Of a stretch of 64,000 bases of DNA, positions 43,454-54,941 are shown in pieces; the stretch's first letter is position 1; the number at the start of each line of letters is the position of its first letter. The position numbers were made by a program, and so were the translations under genes. The notes under the pieces were generated by a model. The model made no database searches, was not told the DNA's origin, and worked only from the letters and a program-made list of their open reading frames with translations. The DNA is from Phialophora verrucosa (taxonomy: Eukaryota > Ascomycota > Eurotiomycetes > Chaetothyriales > Herpotrichiellaceae), in assembly GCA_002099365.1 (NCBI GenBank), contig MSED01000013.1, forward strand, positions 1,922,001-1,986,000, written 5' to 3'.

Positions 43454-44000
43454 TTACTCTGATTTAGGGGTCCTTTTGCGCCGCCTGACTGTGACTGGCA
43501 GTGGACCAGGATCCAGGTTAAAATCCTCCCTCAGATGTGGAACAAAATCCTTGGCTTCGAGCTCAAAATCGTATCGGTGGAACAGGGTGGCCAGGACAAT
43601 GTGTTGCTCTGTGGTGGCCAGGTTTCGGCCAAGGCAGGCTCGAGGACATGTACTGAAGGGGATGTATGCCTGTTGCATCATCTCATCCTGTGCTTCGTCG
43701 CCTTCGAGCCAGCGCTCCGGCCTGAAGGCGTCGGGATCAGGGAAGATGTCCGGGTGACGCATGATGGTGTAGGTGGGCATGGAAACTGTGGCACCGCAGC
43801 GGAAGTGGTGCCCGGCAACCACGACCCCCTGAGGATCGATAATGAGGCGCGAGGGGCCATATGGGATTGGGGGATTCAGGCGCAGCGTCTCGGTCATACA
43901 TGTTTGCAGGTATTGGAGGCCACCCGCCACTCTTTCCTCGCGCTCCTCCGGCACAACCATTCAACCCCACGCTCCGCAATAGCCGTATTGCTGGCAAGGG
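43454..44000 (-). pseudogene. Truncated cytochrome P450 (C-terminal third only)
   Basis: The open frame gives about 168 residues with the end of a P450. The K-helix ExxR is in TETLRLNPP, then MRHPDIFPDPDAFRPERW, then the heme loop PFSTCPRACLGRN with its cysteine, and a normal C-terminus. Just upstream, a shifted frame reads LASNTAIAERGVEW, a helix-J-like piece, so a frameshift separates the two. The I-helix and everything before it are absent: within 40 bases the sequence becomes the 3' end of a transporter gene. A functional P450 needs about 500 residues, so this is a remnant, probably left by a deletion or rearrangement. Confidence 0.85.
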
Positions 44001-44039
44001 GGTCAGACATCGAGCGATCGGAGAAAACTTTTACCCCGG

Positions 44040-46176
44040 TTAGCCCTTGTACTCGACATGCACGCTCCCAGTTGGTTTGGCCTCGAGCGCTGTGCCTTCG
44101 GCGAGAATTTCCTGCTCCTGAGCTTCGACGACACGGTCACCAAAAGCCGCAGCGATCTCCTCGAGGGTCTTCTGTTTTGTCTCTCTGTAGGTTCTGTCAG
44201 AAAATCATGGTCCGTGGACCCCGTTGAGGACTGTACCCACGGGAACCAAAGATAGATGAGGACCCAGTACACCGAGCAGGCCCCGACAAAGGCATAGTAG
44301 TAATTCTCAGCGATGTTTTTGAAGGCACTAGGGCCAGCCTCGGTAACTGGCACAGCAGTCTTGTGTCAGTCGAAATGTCGTCAGCAACCAGTGGTTTTGA
44401 AGGCGGTACATACGAGCAACGTTGACGATGTAATGTGCTGCAGCGGCAACGCCCATCCATTTGTTTCGAAGGGCAACTGGGAGGACCTCTGCGCCGTAGT
44501 TCCAGGTGACAACACCGACCAATCCGACTGAGGGTAGGAAATGACATTAGTTAGGCGATTTCCACGTCAAGGGGGTGCACCGGAGAACAAAAAGCTTACA
44601 GTAGCCCACTGCGAAGAGGTAGATGCCGACAATCGCAAAAGCCTTCCCGACCGTGTTATCCGTGTGCTGGAATTAGCGTTGCATGACGGCAGCATAGATT
44701 TCAATGACGATGATCCAAGCAACACCAGTAAGAAGCATCCTAGAGGTAACGTTAAGCGTCTGCCAAAGAAAGACTTTCCAGCTGCATAGACTCACTTTCG
44801 ACGGCCCCAGCGGTCTGGAAGGAACAGAATGGAGATGGCAGAAGACACAAATCCAACCGTGGCCCAGACACCGGTGAGGGCGAGGACAGTCCGATTCTGG
44901 ATGCCCAAGCCTTTGTAGAGGGTTGCTGTGGAGTGGTGAGCAAGACTCAGTTGGCCGTCAAGCTAAAGGCACTTACTTTGATAGTACAATAGTCATTCAT
45001 CAGCACCTTCAATCAGAACAACCTACTGTGAGGATTTGGGATTCGACAGACCTGAATGACATTCGTACCGGTGAGCGCTGTCAAAGTCTGGACTCCGATA
45101 GATCCAGGAAGTCGTGATTAGTGTCTTTGCAAGTGACCCAGATGTTCTCTCCCACTCCAACTTACACCAAGATTCGGGGACGATATAGCTTGAACGCCTC
45201 TTTGAACGACGGGAGTTTCCTCTCCATCTCAAAATGAATCTGACTTTTCATAAGACCGAACTCCTCCATCACTTCGTGAGAATGTAGGTCCCGGCGAATT
45301 TTGATAAAGGCCTTGCGTGCTTCCTCATCTTTACCCTTCTGGATCAAATATCGAGGGGAGTTTGGCATAAATGTGGCCAGCCCAATGCCCATAATAAGAC
45401 CCCATGGGATCTGAAGGGCGAGGGGGAGGCGCCACTGCAAAGAACCGTACGGGGCAAAGTTGCAGGCATATCCTACCCAGTTGGCCGCCGTCATTCCAAG
45501 GGTCAGTTTCGCCCCCACGAGCCCACCGATCAAGCCGCCATTCTTTGGGCTACTGATCTCCGAGAGGTAGACGGGACAGTCGAACAAAGTACCCTGGACA
45601 CAGCGCTGTCAGCCTGTCCTTCTGATCTCAGCCAGGAAGCTCAAGGATCTCCAACCCAGAGGCGACGCCGGTGACAATCCGCCCACCAAGCAACATGCCA
45701 ATGTTGACTGCCGCCGTTTGTATGATTCAGCCAATGGTGCAAACTGCGCATAAAAGCTGCATGAAACCAATGCGGCCCAGCCTGTCTCCGATGAAGATTT
45801 GGACGATGGCGCCCACAGCTTCGCCAACGATATAGATGGAGCCGACCTGAAGCTTCGGGTTAGCCCTGGTCTAATGTCTGCGACCATGTCGTTTCATCAC
45901 TTCCCGAACCAAGCAAGCCTGGATCGGGATGGTTCATGTATCCTATTCCAGCCAGCTCTCGGGGGCAATAGCTATCGACCCCGTCAATCATGTCATTGCC
46001 TCGGAAGACACTCGGGTTGACTTACTGGTGGTCACGATTCCCGTGTCGTACCCCTATCGGCAACCAGCCGCTTAGCCAAAAGCACATGCAATGACCTGTC
46101 TACTGTAGCTTACATATAGAAATGTCCCAAGGGAGGCAAAGAGCGCAATGCCGAACGCCTGCCAGTCACCCGTCAT
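44040..46176 (-). pseudogene. Disabled MFS sugar transporter
   Basis: The start MTGDWQAFGIALFASLGTFLY (46176) splices to GYDTGIVTT, and later pieces are a normal sugar porter: GEAVGAIVQIFIGDRLGRI, CPVYLSEISSPKNGGL, MPNSPRYLIQKGKDEEARK, LPDRWGRR, GVVTWNYGAEVLP, YWVLIYLWFPW and TKQKTLEEIAAAFGDRV, ending at 44040. It is broken. An in-frame TGA at 45727-45729 stands where IG-x-IIQTAAVN expects a residue, probably cysteine. A frame change with stops lies near 45940-45960 (SWLE then YMNHPDPGLLG). The exon join before CPVYLSEIS does not keep the family spacing. The rest is well preserved, so inactivation looks recent. It lies next to the truncated P450. Confidence 0.82.
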
Positions 46177-46887
46177 GGTTGCTGCGGAATTGTAGCCGAA
46201 CAAGGTAAGCTTTGAAAGAAGACTGTTATGATTCCACATGTCAAGTCAAAAGGGGGGGTCAGTCACTCTTTATCTTAAGGTATTGCCAACGCCAGTCCCG
46301 GCCCAGAACTGTAAGAGAGTCCTGGCCCTAATCCGGGGCTTTTAGAAGGGAGATGCAGCCTCATCCTCGACCACCCCGGACCCCGCGTGGCAAGCCGTGC
46401 TGTGGAGACGAGGAAAAGCTCGTCCAATCCACTTTGTTATTTCGGCTGCCTCGTCGCGGCTCCGCGTCCGGCGTATCATTATTGCTACGGCGGCACATCA
46501 TCGTGCCGTAGGAGAGACTGAGACGATACCGACCCAAGAGCATCACCCCAAGTGTGGGGAAGAATAGTGAGACTTGTGTCGCAAGACATACGCATCGAGC
46601 TCGTGTCTACCGAGTTGAACGTGAAGGGTATCATCAAAATCGAACATACCAAGATGTACTTGGAAACACAGCTATCCAGAAACAAGCACCTCTGACACGC
46701 TTGTTGAGTCAAGGGCGAGTAGCAGTGCAGGTTGGGATTTTTGATATAGTGACGATGGCGGCCAGTTGTTCTGGGAAATAGCTTCGAAAATATGCAGGTT
46801 GGACATCTGACCAGAAGACTGGACTGAACTGGATTGGGCTGTCCTGCGTAGAAGGACGAAAAGCTCTACCGGAATACACAAGAGGGA
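46177..46887. other. Spacer between the transporter relic and the regulator gene
   Basis: No gene is recognised. It holds the former transporter promoter and the regulator's 3' flank. Confidence 0.4.
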
Positions 46888-49044
46888 TTAAATCCACTCA
46901 CTGTGAACATCTGGCATCAAGGCACCAAAACCAAAGTCGTCCCCCATAGTCGGTTGGAATCCTGAAAACCCTGCATCTTCAAGCGTTGGCATACCCAGGA
47001 ACTCGAATAAAGGGCCGAGCTGGGGCGTATCTTTATGAGCTGCGACGAGATTTCCCAGACGTTGCCTCACACCGTAGGCGGTGTGTTTAATGTCGTTGAA
47101 AATATCCAGTCCGGCAGGTCCCTCGGGCTTGTTCTTGGTGTCTAGCACAAACTGGATAGTATCGACATAGTGCTGAGCACATTGCCATCGACGTGACATC
47201 TGGCGCAGGATACCGAGAAGTGAGACCAGGTCTGTAGGAGTTGCCCCGTACGTGTTCTCGTAGCCGGCTGTCCACAAGATGACCAGAGCCCGCGCAGCAC
47301 ACCACACAGTAAAGGCAAAAATGGGGCCCAGCTGTTCGATTTCATGAACCTGTAGGCCACTGGCCAAAGACTCGAGACTCCGTATTGCCTGGCGACAGCG
47401 TCCGCATGCCGATGGACTCGGCTTGAAAAAAGGAGAAGTGGTGGGCGGAAACGCTGCGATGGCATGCATGCGCATGATGACGCTTCAAGCACAGGTCAGC
47501 ATGAGTTCTTCAGGAGGGAACATCGTTGCATACGTATGGTAGGTGGCGTGGACCATGATCCACATGGGATCGAACACGGGCGGCGCGTCTCGTACATGCT
47601 GAGGCAAGGTGTCAAACCAGGTGGTAAGAGCTGTATCCAGGAGCCGAAAGCTGCTCTGCCATTCTTGACACCTGGCAGGGACAGAAAAGTTGACAGGTTG
47701 GAGGAAGAGTTGGTGGGACCGGTCTGAGAGGGCTAGCACTTCAATCTGGCATCGCCAAAGATCTCTCGTACCGTCCACCGGGGATCGGAGAGGCACCGTT
47801 GGGTGAAACCACTGAGCTGTCGAGTTCTGACCCCAATCTTTGTCGCTTGCCGGAAACTGGACCATGATGTTCTTCCCGTCGACGCCACACGGGCTGCCAT
47901 GAAAGAAGCTCGAAAATCGATCGAGAACGTAAATCGACCAGAATAAACGTCGCCTTTCTTCAAGTTCTATGCTCGGCACGTTTAAGAATTCATCTGGATC
48001 CTCATTTCGCACCATAGAATGGTTCGACTCGAAATTCGCGCCGTTGGCTATCTTGGCTAGTCCCAGCTGCTTCACGGCAGCCACCAGCATGGCCATGATG
48101 CTCCATGTTCGAGGACCTGGGCCTTGACCACAAGCATCAAGAGCCAACAAGGCAAGAGCTTGTGTGGACGTGACCGAGCAGTTGTCAACGAAGTGCAGTA
48201 ATATGCGCTCTCTTGCTTTCTTCACGTATTGCTCGCGCATCTCGGCTGAAGGAGTAGGCTTTTTCCAAAATGAAAAGGAGACCACCAGAATCCCACAGAT
48301 GAGTACTTCGCGGTCGGGTCGAGCCAGATTGGCCATGAAAGTTGGCTTGTAGAATAATCTGAAGGACGGATAAACAGACTCAAAGAATAATTCGGCGAGC
48401 TCTTGCACAACTGGCTCCGGAGGCAGTCCACTATCGGGTGCGGGTTGCGGAGGGAGGCTCGACCACGGGAGCTGGTTTACCAGCGGGGACGACGGGAGTG
48501 AGAGGACTTCGTGTGACTGGACTGTGCGAGGCGTTTGCTGAACTCGGGCATCGGTCGTCTGGATATCGATGGTGGAAGCATCTGTTCGACATGGATAGGG
48601 TCCGACCGGGAACTCCGATCTGCCACCGGTGAGAGCCTCCTGAAGATGCTTGTTCAACTTCTCCATGCTTTCTTCTAAGAGCGCGACACGTGTTTCGATG
48701 CCCTTCCCGTAACCTGGACGTAATCCGGGTTGGCCCTTTTCTCGATACACGCAGTCGATGCCTTTTCCATCCGGTGAGCAAAGAGCGGCAACAAAAGAGA
48801 CAGATGCAAACCTTTTCGCCGACATGGGTCACACTGTGGGCGAGTACTGTTGCATCGTGACTTTTTGGCCTTACAAGCCTCGCAACTGTCGGAGCGCTGT
48901 CAGTGTGGGCAGTCCCATGGAAAAGAGAAGCATAGAGGCATACGCCTTGGAAAGGGTTTTTGGTCGCTTCGGCCTGGGGCCGTCTTCCGGGAGCACCTCT
49001 CTAGTCTCCTGGAGCTCTTGCTCTGCCCGAGCATGTCTCGACAT
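46888..49044 (-). CDS. Zn2Cys6 fungal transcription factor
   Basis: Four exons: 48944-49044, 48812-48885, 47534-48761 and 46888-47482, in phase, 665 residues. The first two introns (58 and 50 bases) flank the short exon that carries most of the binuclear zinc cluster. Spliced, the cluster reads CEACKAKKSRC, then six residues, CDPC, and GIDC, giving the standard six cysteines. A coiled-coil-like linker follows (RVALLEESMEKLNKHLQEAL). The middle domain has the fungal_trans pattern (YPSFRLFYKPTFMANLARPDR, LLALDACGQGP, EERRRLFWSIYVLDRFSSFFHG). It should bind DNA as a dimer in the nucleus. Targets are unknown; the adjacent transporter relic and the nucleoside transporter are candidates by position only. 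Earlier in-frame starts were not examined by transcript data. Confidence 0.92.
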
Positions 49045-49617
49045 GATGAATTAGCAAAGTCTACACTGATATCCCACAGCAAGATTCAGAACTAGTGGTT
49101 CGGAGCGTAGGGATATGGGTTTGATGGAACGGTCGGTAATTCTAGGTAGAAGGGAGAGCGATCAAGAGAAGTTGGGCGCCAGTTTGGCACGGGACAGTAC
49201 TCGTAGCCAGAGAGCACCCCGCGGCACCTGGTAATGCGTGCCGCACACCCACCTCTGGGGAAGTTTAAGGAGTACATATGTACAGTCCTCGTCGTACAGG
49301 CCTCGTAGCCAGCCAAAAGCGAGTGGTCGATCTTGGCATCCCACCCAATCCCACAACTACTTCCACCCACTTCGGTAAAATACACTGTAATTTCTAGTGA
49401 ATACGGAAATGCTAGTTATAAGAACACCCACATGGATAGATTGGATTCAAGATAAGAGGACATTCATGGTTCGACTGGAGTATAAAGCCGCATGAATCGT
49501 ACGGCCACTTCTTCAGCCTCGTCAGAGATGCTGTGCTGTTCTGTTCTACCTCGTTTTCTCTCGCTCTCTCTTTTTCATCATACTATTGACTGGCGTCGTG
49601 AAGACAATATCAGACAT
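49045..49617. other. Promoter of the Zn2Cys6 gene and 3' flank of the nucleoside transporter
   Basis: No gene is recognised in this stretch. Confidence 0.45.
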
Positions 49618-51891
49618 CTACTGACTGGTCTCCTGTGCCAGGGTGACCTGATTCGTGACAAGCATGCCCGCAATACTGGCGCTCGTCAATGTAGACAGAA
49701 CACCGGAGAACAAAGCAGAAAGCGCCACGCGGGAGACATCGCCAGCTCGAGAAGGTGCGATCTGTGACAAGACGCCGATTTGTGTACCCAGTGATCCGAA
49801 GTTGCCGAATCCTATCAATCAAAATTAGTTATTTGTCGTGAAGAGACGGGGCGGAATTGGGGAAAAAGAGGGAAACAGGGGACAGCAGCCTACCGCAAAG
49901 AGCATAGGTCGCAATCAGCCTCGAGCGCGGGCTCATGTTGATATACTGCGCCTCGCTAGTGAGACTGTTGTAAGCGACGAACTCGTTCGCAACGACCTTG
50001 ATGCCGATGAGCTGAGCGACCTGGAGGAGATCATCACGCGGCACGCCCAGGAGGAAAGCGACAGGATAGCAGATGTAGCCGAGGATAAGTTGCAGCGTGA
50101 GATAGGCTTCACCGTCCTTGGTGATGTTGATGTATCTGTTTCGCACCGTTAGTTTTTGCGAGAAATTGGGTGCCACAGAGGGGGCCACGGTCTCACCTTC
50201 CCCACCAGCCAAGCAGGCCGTTGATCAGACCAATGAGTGCGATAATGCAGAGTAGCGTAGCGACAATCATGCCCGCAATCTTAATACCCAACCAGGCACC
50301 ATTGGCAAATGCGTGGAGTGCATTCGTCGCGCGATGCTCGTCGTCATCCGGAATGACCACTCGCCCGGACGTAATCGTCTCCTCCGTTTCGGGGAATCGC
50401 ATCTTCGACACCGCCAAGGAAGCCGGGATAGACATGATACAGCTCGACACCAACGCCTGAGGATTCAATCCGAGGCCGATATAAGCAACCAGCACGGAAC
50501 CCGCAATTGTGGCGAAACCAGAACACATGACCTGGTGGATTTCGGCGAGCGTCAAGTGAGGAACGAAGGGTCGAATCAACATGGCCGATTCGCCCTGTCC
50601 AATGAACGGCGAGGCAGCGGCAACGACGGCCTCGGCACCAGAGACGCGCAGGCTCCAGAAGAAGAAGACGGCGAATTTGCCGATGAACCACTGCAAGATG
50701 CCAAAGTAGTACAGCACCTGCACGAGCGAGACGAAGAAGATGATCGGGGGCACGACGCCGGTCAGGAACCAGTGCAGGTCGATGACGCTGGTTGCGGTCA
50801 AGAAGCTCGTACCTTGGTCGGCAAATCCTAAGAGAGCGCGGGCGAGGAAGGAGATGAAGTTGAAGATGTCGTAGCCGGCTTTGGTGCGCAGGACAAAAAC
50901 GGCGATGACGAACTGCGTCAGCATACCGCCGATGACGGTGTGCCAGCGGATCTTCTTCCTGTCGCGCGACGTGAGCCACAGCAAGGCAATCATCACCGCA
51001 AGACCGAGCAGAGAAATCGCTCGGTTGCCGCGCGTGTTGTCTGAGGATTCCTCCGAGACGAACGAGCCGACGAGAATGGTTGCAAGCGCGACCAGTGCAG
51101 CGAGCCAGATGCGCAGTTTCTCTGGGATGGCCTGGTACACGCGAACGCCGGTTTGGTTCCACGTCCAATGCATCGGGCGGGTGACGATGGTGATAGGGAC
51201 CCAGAAGAAGATCAGACGGAGGGAGATGGCCAGCCACAGAAGGAAGGGTTTTAGCCAGCCCAGGTTGTCTGTGCGGTGAAGAACGAGGCCGGCGATCCAC
51301 CATCTATCACAAAATCAATGAGACAAATTCTGACGCCAACCGACGGTGTCGGACTTACCCGGTGAAGAACAGCCAGATGAAAATGTGCACAAAGATCTTA
51401 TATTTCGCATACGATCTCGAGATGCGATGTTTTCGGCCGTCGTCCGAGCCGTTTGTCATGACCCTCGTGGGGTCGACGGTTCCCTTCTCGGCGTCGTCCG
51501 AGTTGCTGAAATCCTTCTCGTGGATCTGCTCCGAGGGCTTGCGCAGCTGATGCTTCAGATAGTCTTGAGGGTTGTTGTTGACGAATGCCATGTGATTGTC
51601 GACAGTCGTGCCCTCGGCGTACAGGACCTCGTCACGCTTGCCGGTCAGTGAAGGGCGGCCGTGGTGGAGGTGCTTGTGCTGATGCTCGTGCGAGTAGTGC
51701 AGCGTCAGGTCCGGGTTCTCGTCGACGCTCTTCTGCAGCGAGAGGTTGTGGCCATGTTCGGGAAGGTCATGGTGGGTTCGTCTTCGCTCACCCCCCTCCG
51801 CAGGCGCGTCGATCGGATGCGCGGCATGCACGGCGTCGTCGTGGACCTCTCTGGCCTCCTTGGGCTCGATCGAGTCTGGATTGGAACTCAT
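49618..51891 (-). CDS. Concentrative nucleoside transporter (CNT/NupC family)
   Basis: Four exons: 51359-51891, 50197-51303, 49894-50135 and 49618-49811, in phase, 691 residues. The N-terminal 155 residues or so are polar and His-rich (HYSHEHQHKHLHHG), cytoplasmic. The membrane domain shows the CNT core: GVVPPIIFFVSLVQVLYYFGIL, the GQGESAMLIRPF loop, the SGFATIAGSVLVAY helix and, after the second intron, FVAYNSL; the fourth exon gives GFGNFGSLGTQIGVLS. These include the QGES and (N)EFVAY-type motifs that bind nucleoside and sodium or protons. It should import nucleosides at the plasma membrane. A 42-codon frame overlaps its start codon (separate entry). Both flanking genes on the left are on the same strand. 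Confidence 0.95.
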
Positions 51892-52016
51892 CCTGTCGGC
51901 TGTCTGCGCTCGTACTTGTCGTCGAGGTACTTGGACAAGACGGTGGATCGCAGGAAGGAGAGTGCCAGCAGCAGGACAGGCACAAATGCGACGAAAGTGA
52001 GCAGCCAGGGAGACAT
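51888..52016 (-). CDS. Upstream small ORF overlapping the CNT start by four bases
   Basis: From the ATG at 52016 a 42-codon frame encodes one hydrophobic helix (WLLTFVAFVPVLLLALSFL) and a charged tail (YLDDKYERRQPTG). Its TGA shares the ATGA with the transporter start at 51891. It may be a regulatory uORF allowing termination-reinitiation, a separate micro-membrane protein, or an artefact if a 5' intron removes it. No splice pair was found that fuses it in frame. Confidence 0.4.
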   Translation of the reverse strand: MSPWLLTFVAFVPVLLLALSFLRSTVLSKYLDDKYERRQPTG

Positions 52017-53116
52017 GGTGGCGAGGCGGAATGGTATTATGTATCTGCTGCGTCCACCCGTGAGCACCAGCGCTGTACGGTTATCGTCGAGATGCCCTAA
52101 GTGGATGGCAGCTCCGACGAGCTTGACCAGGGCTTCAACTGTCGATTGTGCGAATGTGAATTGAATGTGGATCGCGATGGCGGTCGATGATCTGCCCGTC
52201 AACCGCGGTTCCCGACTGCGGCCGCTGTGACTGGTGGAATCGCGGCGGATAGACGTCGCCCAACGCCACTGACGGCTTAAGGGTTGCAGCACTAGAGGCC
52301 TTGGCCCTGGATTTTTGGAGACACCCAGGGCCTCCAGGTCGCCCAGGCCTGCCGGGTCTGGGTCATGAACAGCAGCGTGTCTGCCAGGTATCTCTCGCTT
52401 CAGACCCTACAGCCGACCGAACGGTGATAAAAGTCACGGATCTGACTTGCTGAAGCGGGCAGTTCGACCATCAGGCCAAGCAACCAACGCTCCCTGCGAC
52501 CCGCCAAGTGATAAGGGCAAAGCGCATATTGATCCCACGAGGCTCAAGTCCTTCGCTGTCACCGCGCGAATGCAACCTCGACCTCCCTTGCTGACCTGCC
52601 TTCTCCTCTACCGGGCGAATCGGACACCGCGTCCTGGTCCTCCTCCCTGTCAGCGCCTGTTATCCATCTCCCACGCTTCGGTCGCCTCCGCTTTCTGGGC
52701 GGCTCCAAGGATTCTAAGACCCAAGAAGGTGGATAATGAGGGCACCAACGGGCAGCAAGAGATAGACGAGACTTCTCAAATAGACCACTCGTTAGCAAAC
52801 GATGTTCTTCTTTCCTCTTTGCCACAATCTCTACGTCGCGTGCGTGACCCCTCTCCACCGACCCTACTCGTACTGCCACCTGCAATCTGCAGTCGAACTT
52901 CCGGAAAGAACAATTTCGTTGCCGAAATACGACTTGGCTGACGATACGCCAATAATGCACTGTCGAGGCACACGCAAAAGAAGCAAAGTGTGGCGAGGCA
53001 CCTGGTTTGGCATGACGCCGTCCTTCCAACTCCGCGCTATTAGTCCAGTTCGTATAGAGAATAAAGAAGATACCAAGTACATTCGCCAACGAGTGAATCG
53101 CTGAGCAGGTCTTGGC
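52017..53116. other. Spacer between the nucleoside transporter and RMD1-family genes
   Basis: It contains the transporter promoter and the 3' flank of the next gene. An 8-base inverted repeat (ggccctgg / ccagggcc) sits near 52302-52332. Frames in this stretch are motif-free. Confidence 0.4.
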
Positions 53117-54941
53117 TTAGAGCACGTTGCTTGACAGCGTCACCCGCACGGCTGGTCCATCCTTGGCCCCAGCTCCCCGCGTACTTAACATTCCGAAGCG
53201 TAAGAAGACCTCGCTGCAGGTCACGAGGATGGAGATGACGATAAGCACTATGATAATCCAGTTGATCTGTGACATCTTGTTATCAGAAATATAGTCTGAC
53301 AGCACTTCGGCCAGGTCGAGGAACACCCGGCACCGTTCATTAAGCACCTGGATCCGAGGCTTAATTTCGAGATACTCCCGGACCGCGTTGTACAGTGGAT
53401 GCAGGGTCGGCTCGCTATCCCAAATCAGGTTCGGGACGTCGAGCACATTCGAGGCTGGCAGGTAAGCATCCGTCAGCCACAGATAGCCAAGCAAAGAGCC
53501 AGAGCTGGACTTACACAAATTGACATCCACGCGACTCTTGAACAAACCGCCGAGCAGTTTGATCACCTCTTCTCGTTTCATGCCTAGCTCTCCCGTTTTC
53601 GCTAGCTTGCCGGGCACGTCCTTGGCGGCTTCCATCTGAGCCGCCATTGCTTCTTCAAAGAAGCCTAATTTGGTGCTCTGCGCAATCGCATGGCTGATGG
53701 CCAACTTGATCATGTGATCGCCACTGCGCAATGTGATCATGTCGTTGTAGACTCGCGGCCGCGAGATCTCGTTGTTGTACTCGAAATGGAACTCTTCGGT
53801 CTCGAAATCTTCTTCCTCCAAGGCATTTGTGGTCAGAGTCAACGGTGATACAACGTTAGTGTTCGGGTCGACAATGGTCGCGAAAGCGAAGTCGGCCAGG
53901 ACATCTTTCTCCTGCCTCTCACTGAAATTCCAGAACACCACTACCCCATAACTGAAGACGAACATTTCAGCGAACCGGTAGGCGTCAAAGGACTGGCCTC
54001 CGCCCGGACTGTTTGACCTTTGCGAATGGTTGCTGTTTCTGCGCTGGCCGTTGAGCCGGGGTGGTTCCAGCTCGTCGGTGTTATTGCGATCCAAATCGAC
54101 GGTCTGTTCGTCTGGCGTGTAGTTTCCTACCACAGAATGCTCCTCCTCCTCTTCAGCATAATATGGCTCTCGGTAGTCTCTCTGTTCGCTGCGCGCAATG
54201 GCCTCATCCAAGACGGTCCCACCTTTCGCGCTCTGAACCGGCGGACTGCTTCGGAGACGGTATCCATCATTGCCCGGTAGCAAAGGGAGATGGTAAGCAC
54301 AGTACAAACAGTCGTCGTAGAGTTTGGCTCGGGCACCATGGCGTTGGCGAACGAAGGTTGCGGTGGAGTGCAGTTTATACGCTTGTGCTGTACAGTATGC
54401 CGTGACTCTAGGGAGCTCCTTCTCCGTCCGTCTAGCCTTGGGCAGTCTCTCGGCGTAGCTTTTGAATCTCTCGCCCCCGGGTTTGCGGTAGTCTTCATCG
54501 TCCCTGGGAGGCCCCTTGTCGGCGTCGGCACCGGGGCCAAACTCGCCTTTCTCATCGTCCTCCTCGACGGCTTCGGGAAGCAAAACGAGTTTCTCGGATG
54601 TTTTCGTGGAGCGGGCTGGCATTCGAGGTCCAACAGGGCCAACAAAGCGGCCAGTGAGTCTCGGGTCGACCGGTCTGCCTGAGGTCGTTCTGAACGGCCG
54701 AGGTCGCTGAGGCACTCGCATTTGAGCCGACGGAACATCGGATACATGCTGCAAGACGCTGTCCACGGTGATGAATCGGGAGGGCTGCCTCCGGGGGGGC
54801 GGAAACGGCCTGGCTTCTCGAGGGTCCGAGACCTGCTCGAGCTCAATGTCAGTACCGTCAACTAGTAACATCATGATTCACATGAGGGAGACTGACCAGT
54901 ACACTGGGACCTCTCCTCGCCGTTGTGCTTGGGCGAGACAT
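53117..54941 (-). CDS. RMD1/Sif family (DUF155) membrane protein
   Basis: Three exons: 54897-54941, 53515-54832 and 53117-53454, giving 566 residues. The first intron joins MSRPSTTARRGPSVL to VSDPREARPF. The second is exactly 60 bases with no stop, so its retention would add 20 residues; splicing restores the conserved NLSSNVLDVPNLIWD. The DUF155 domain runs from AYCTAQAYKL through FVFSYGVVVFWNFSE and HMIKLAISHAIAQSTKLGFFEE to EVLSDYISDNK. A C-terminal helix follows (INWIIIVLIVISILVTCSEVFLRFGML). The family includes yeast Rmd1/Rmd8 and fission-yeast Sif proteins, tied to meiotic nuclear division or the nuclear envelope; the molecular role is poorly defined. Confidence 0.93.

Noticed and set aside
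45727..45729. In-frame TGA in the sugar transporter as a possible recoded codon
   Set aside because: Selenocysteine is not used in ascomycetes, and further frame damage nearby argues for a pseudogene.
50313..51303. Long frames overlapping the nucleoside transporter, including a 319-codon Arg/His-rich one
   Set aside because: Shadow frames; the chosen frame carries the complete transporter motifs and joins its exons in phase.
52302..52332. 8-base inverted repeat as a terminator or operator
   Set aside because: Too short and isolated in a promoter region to support a function.
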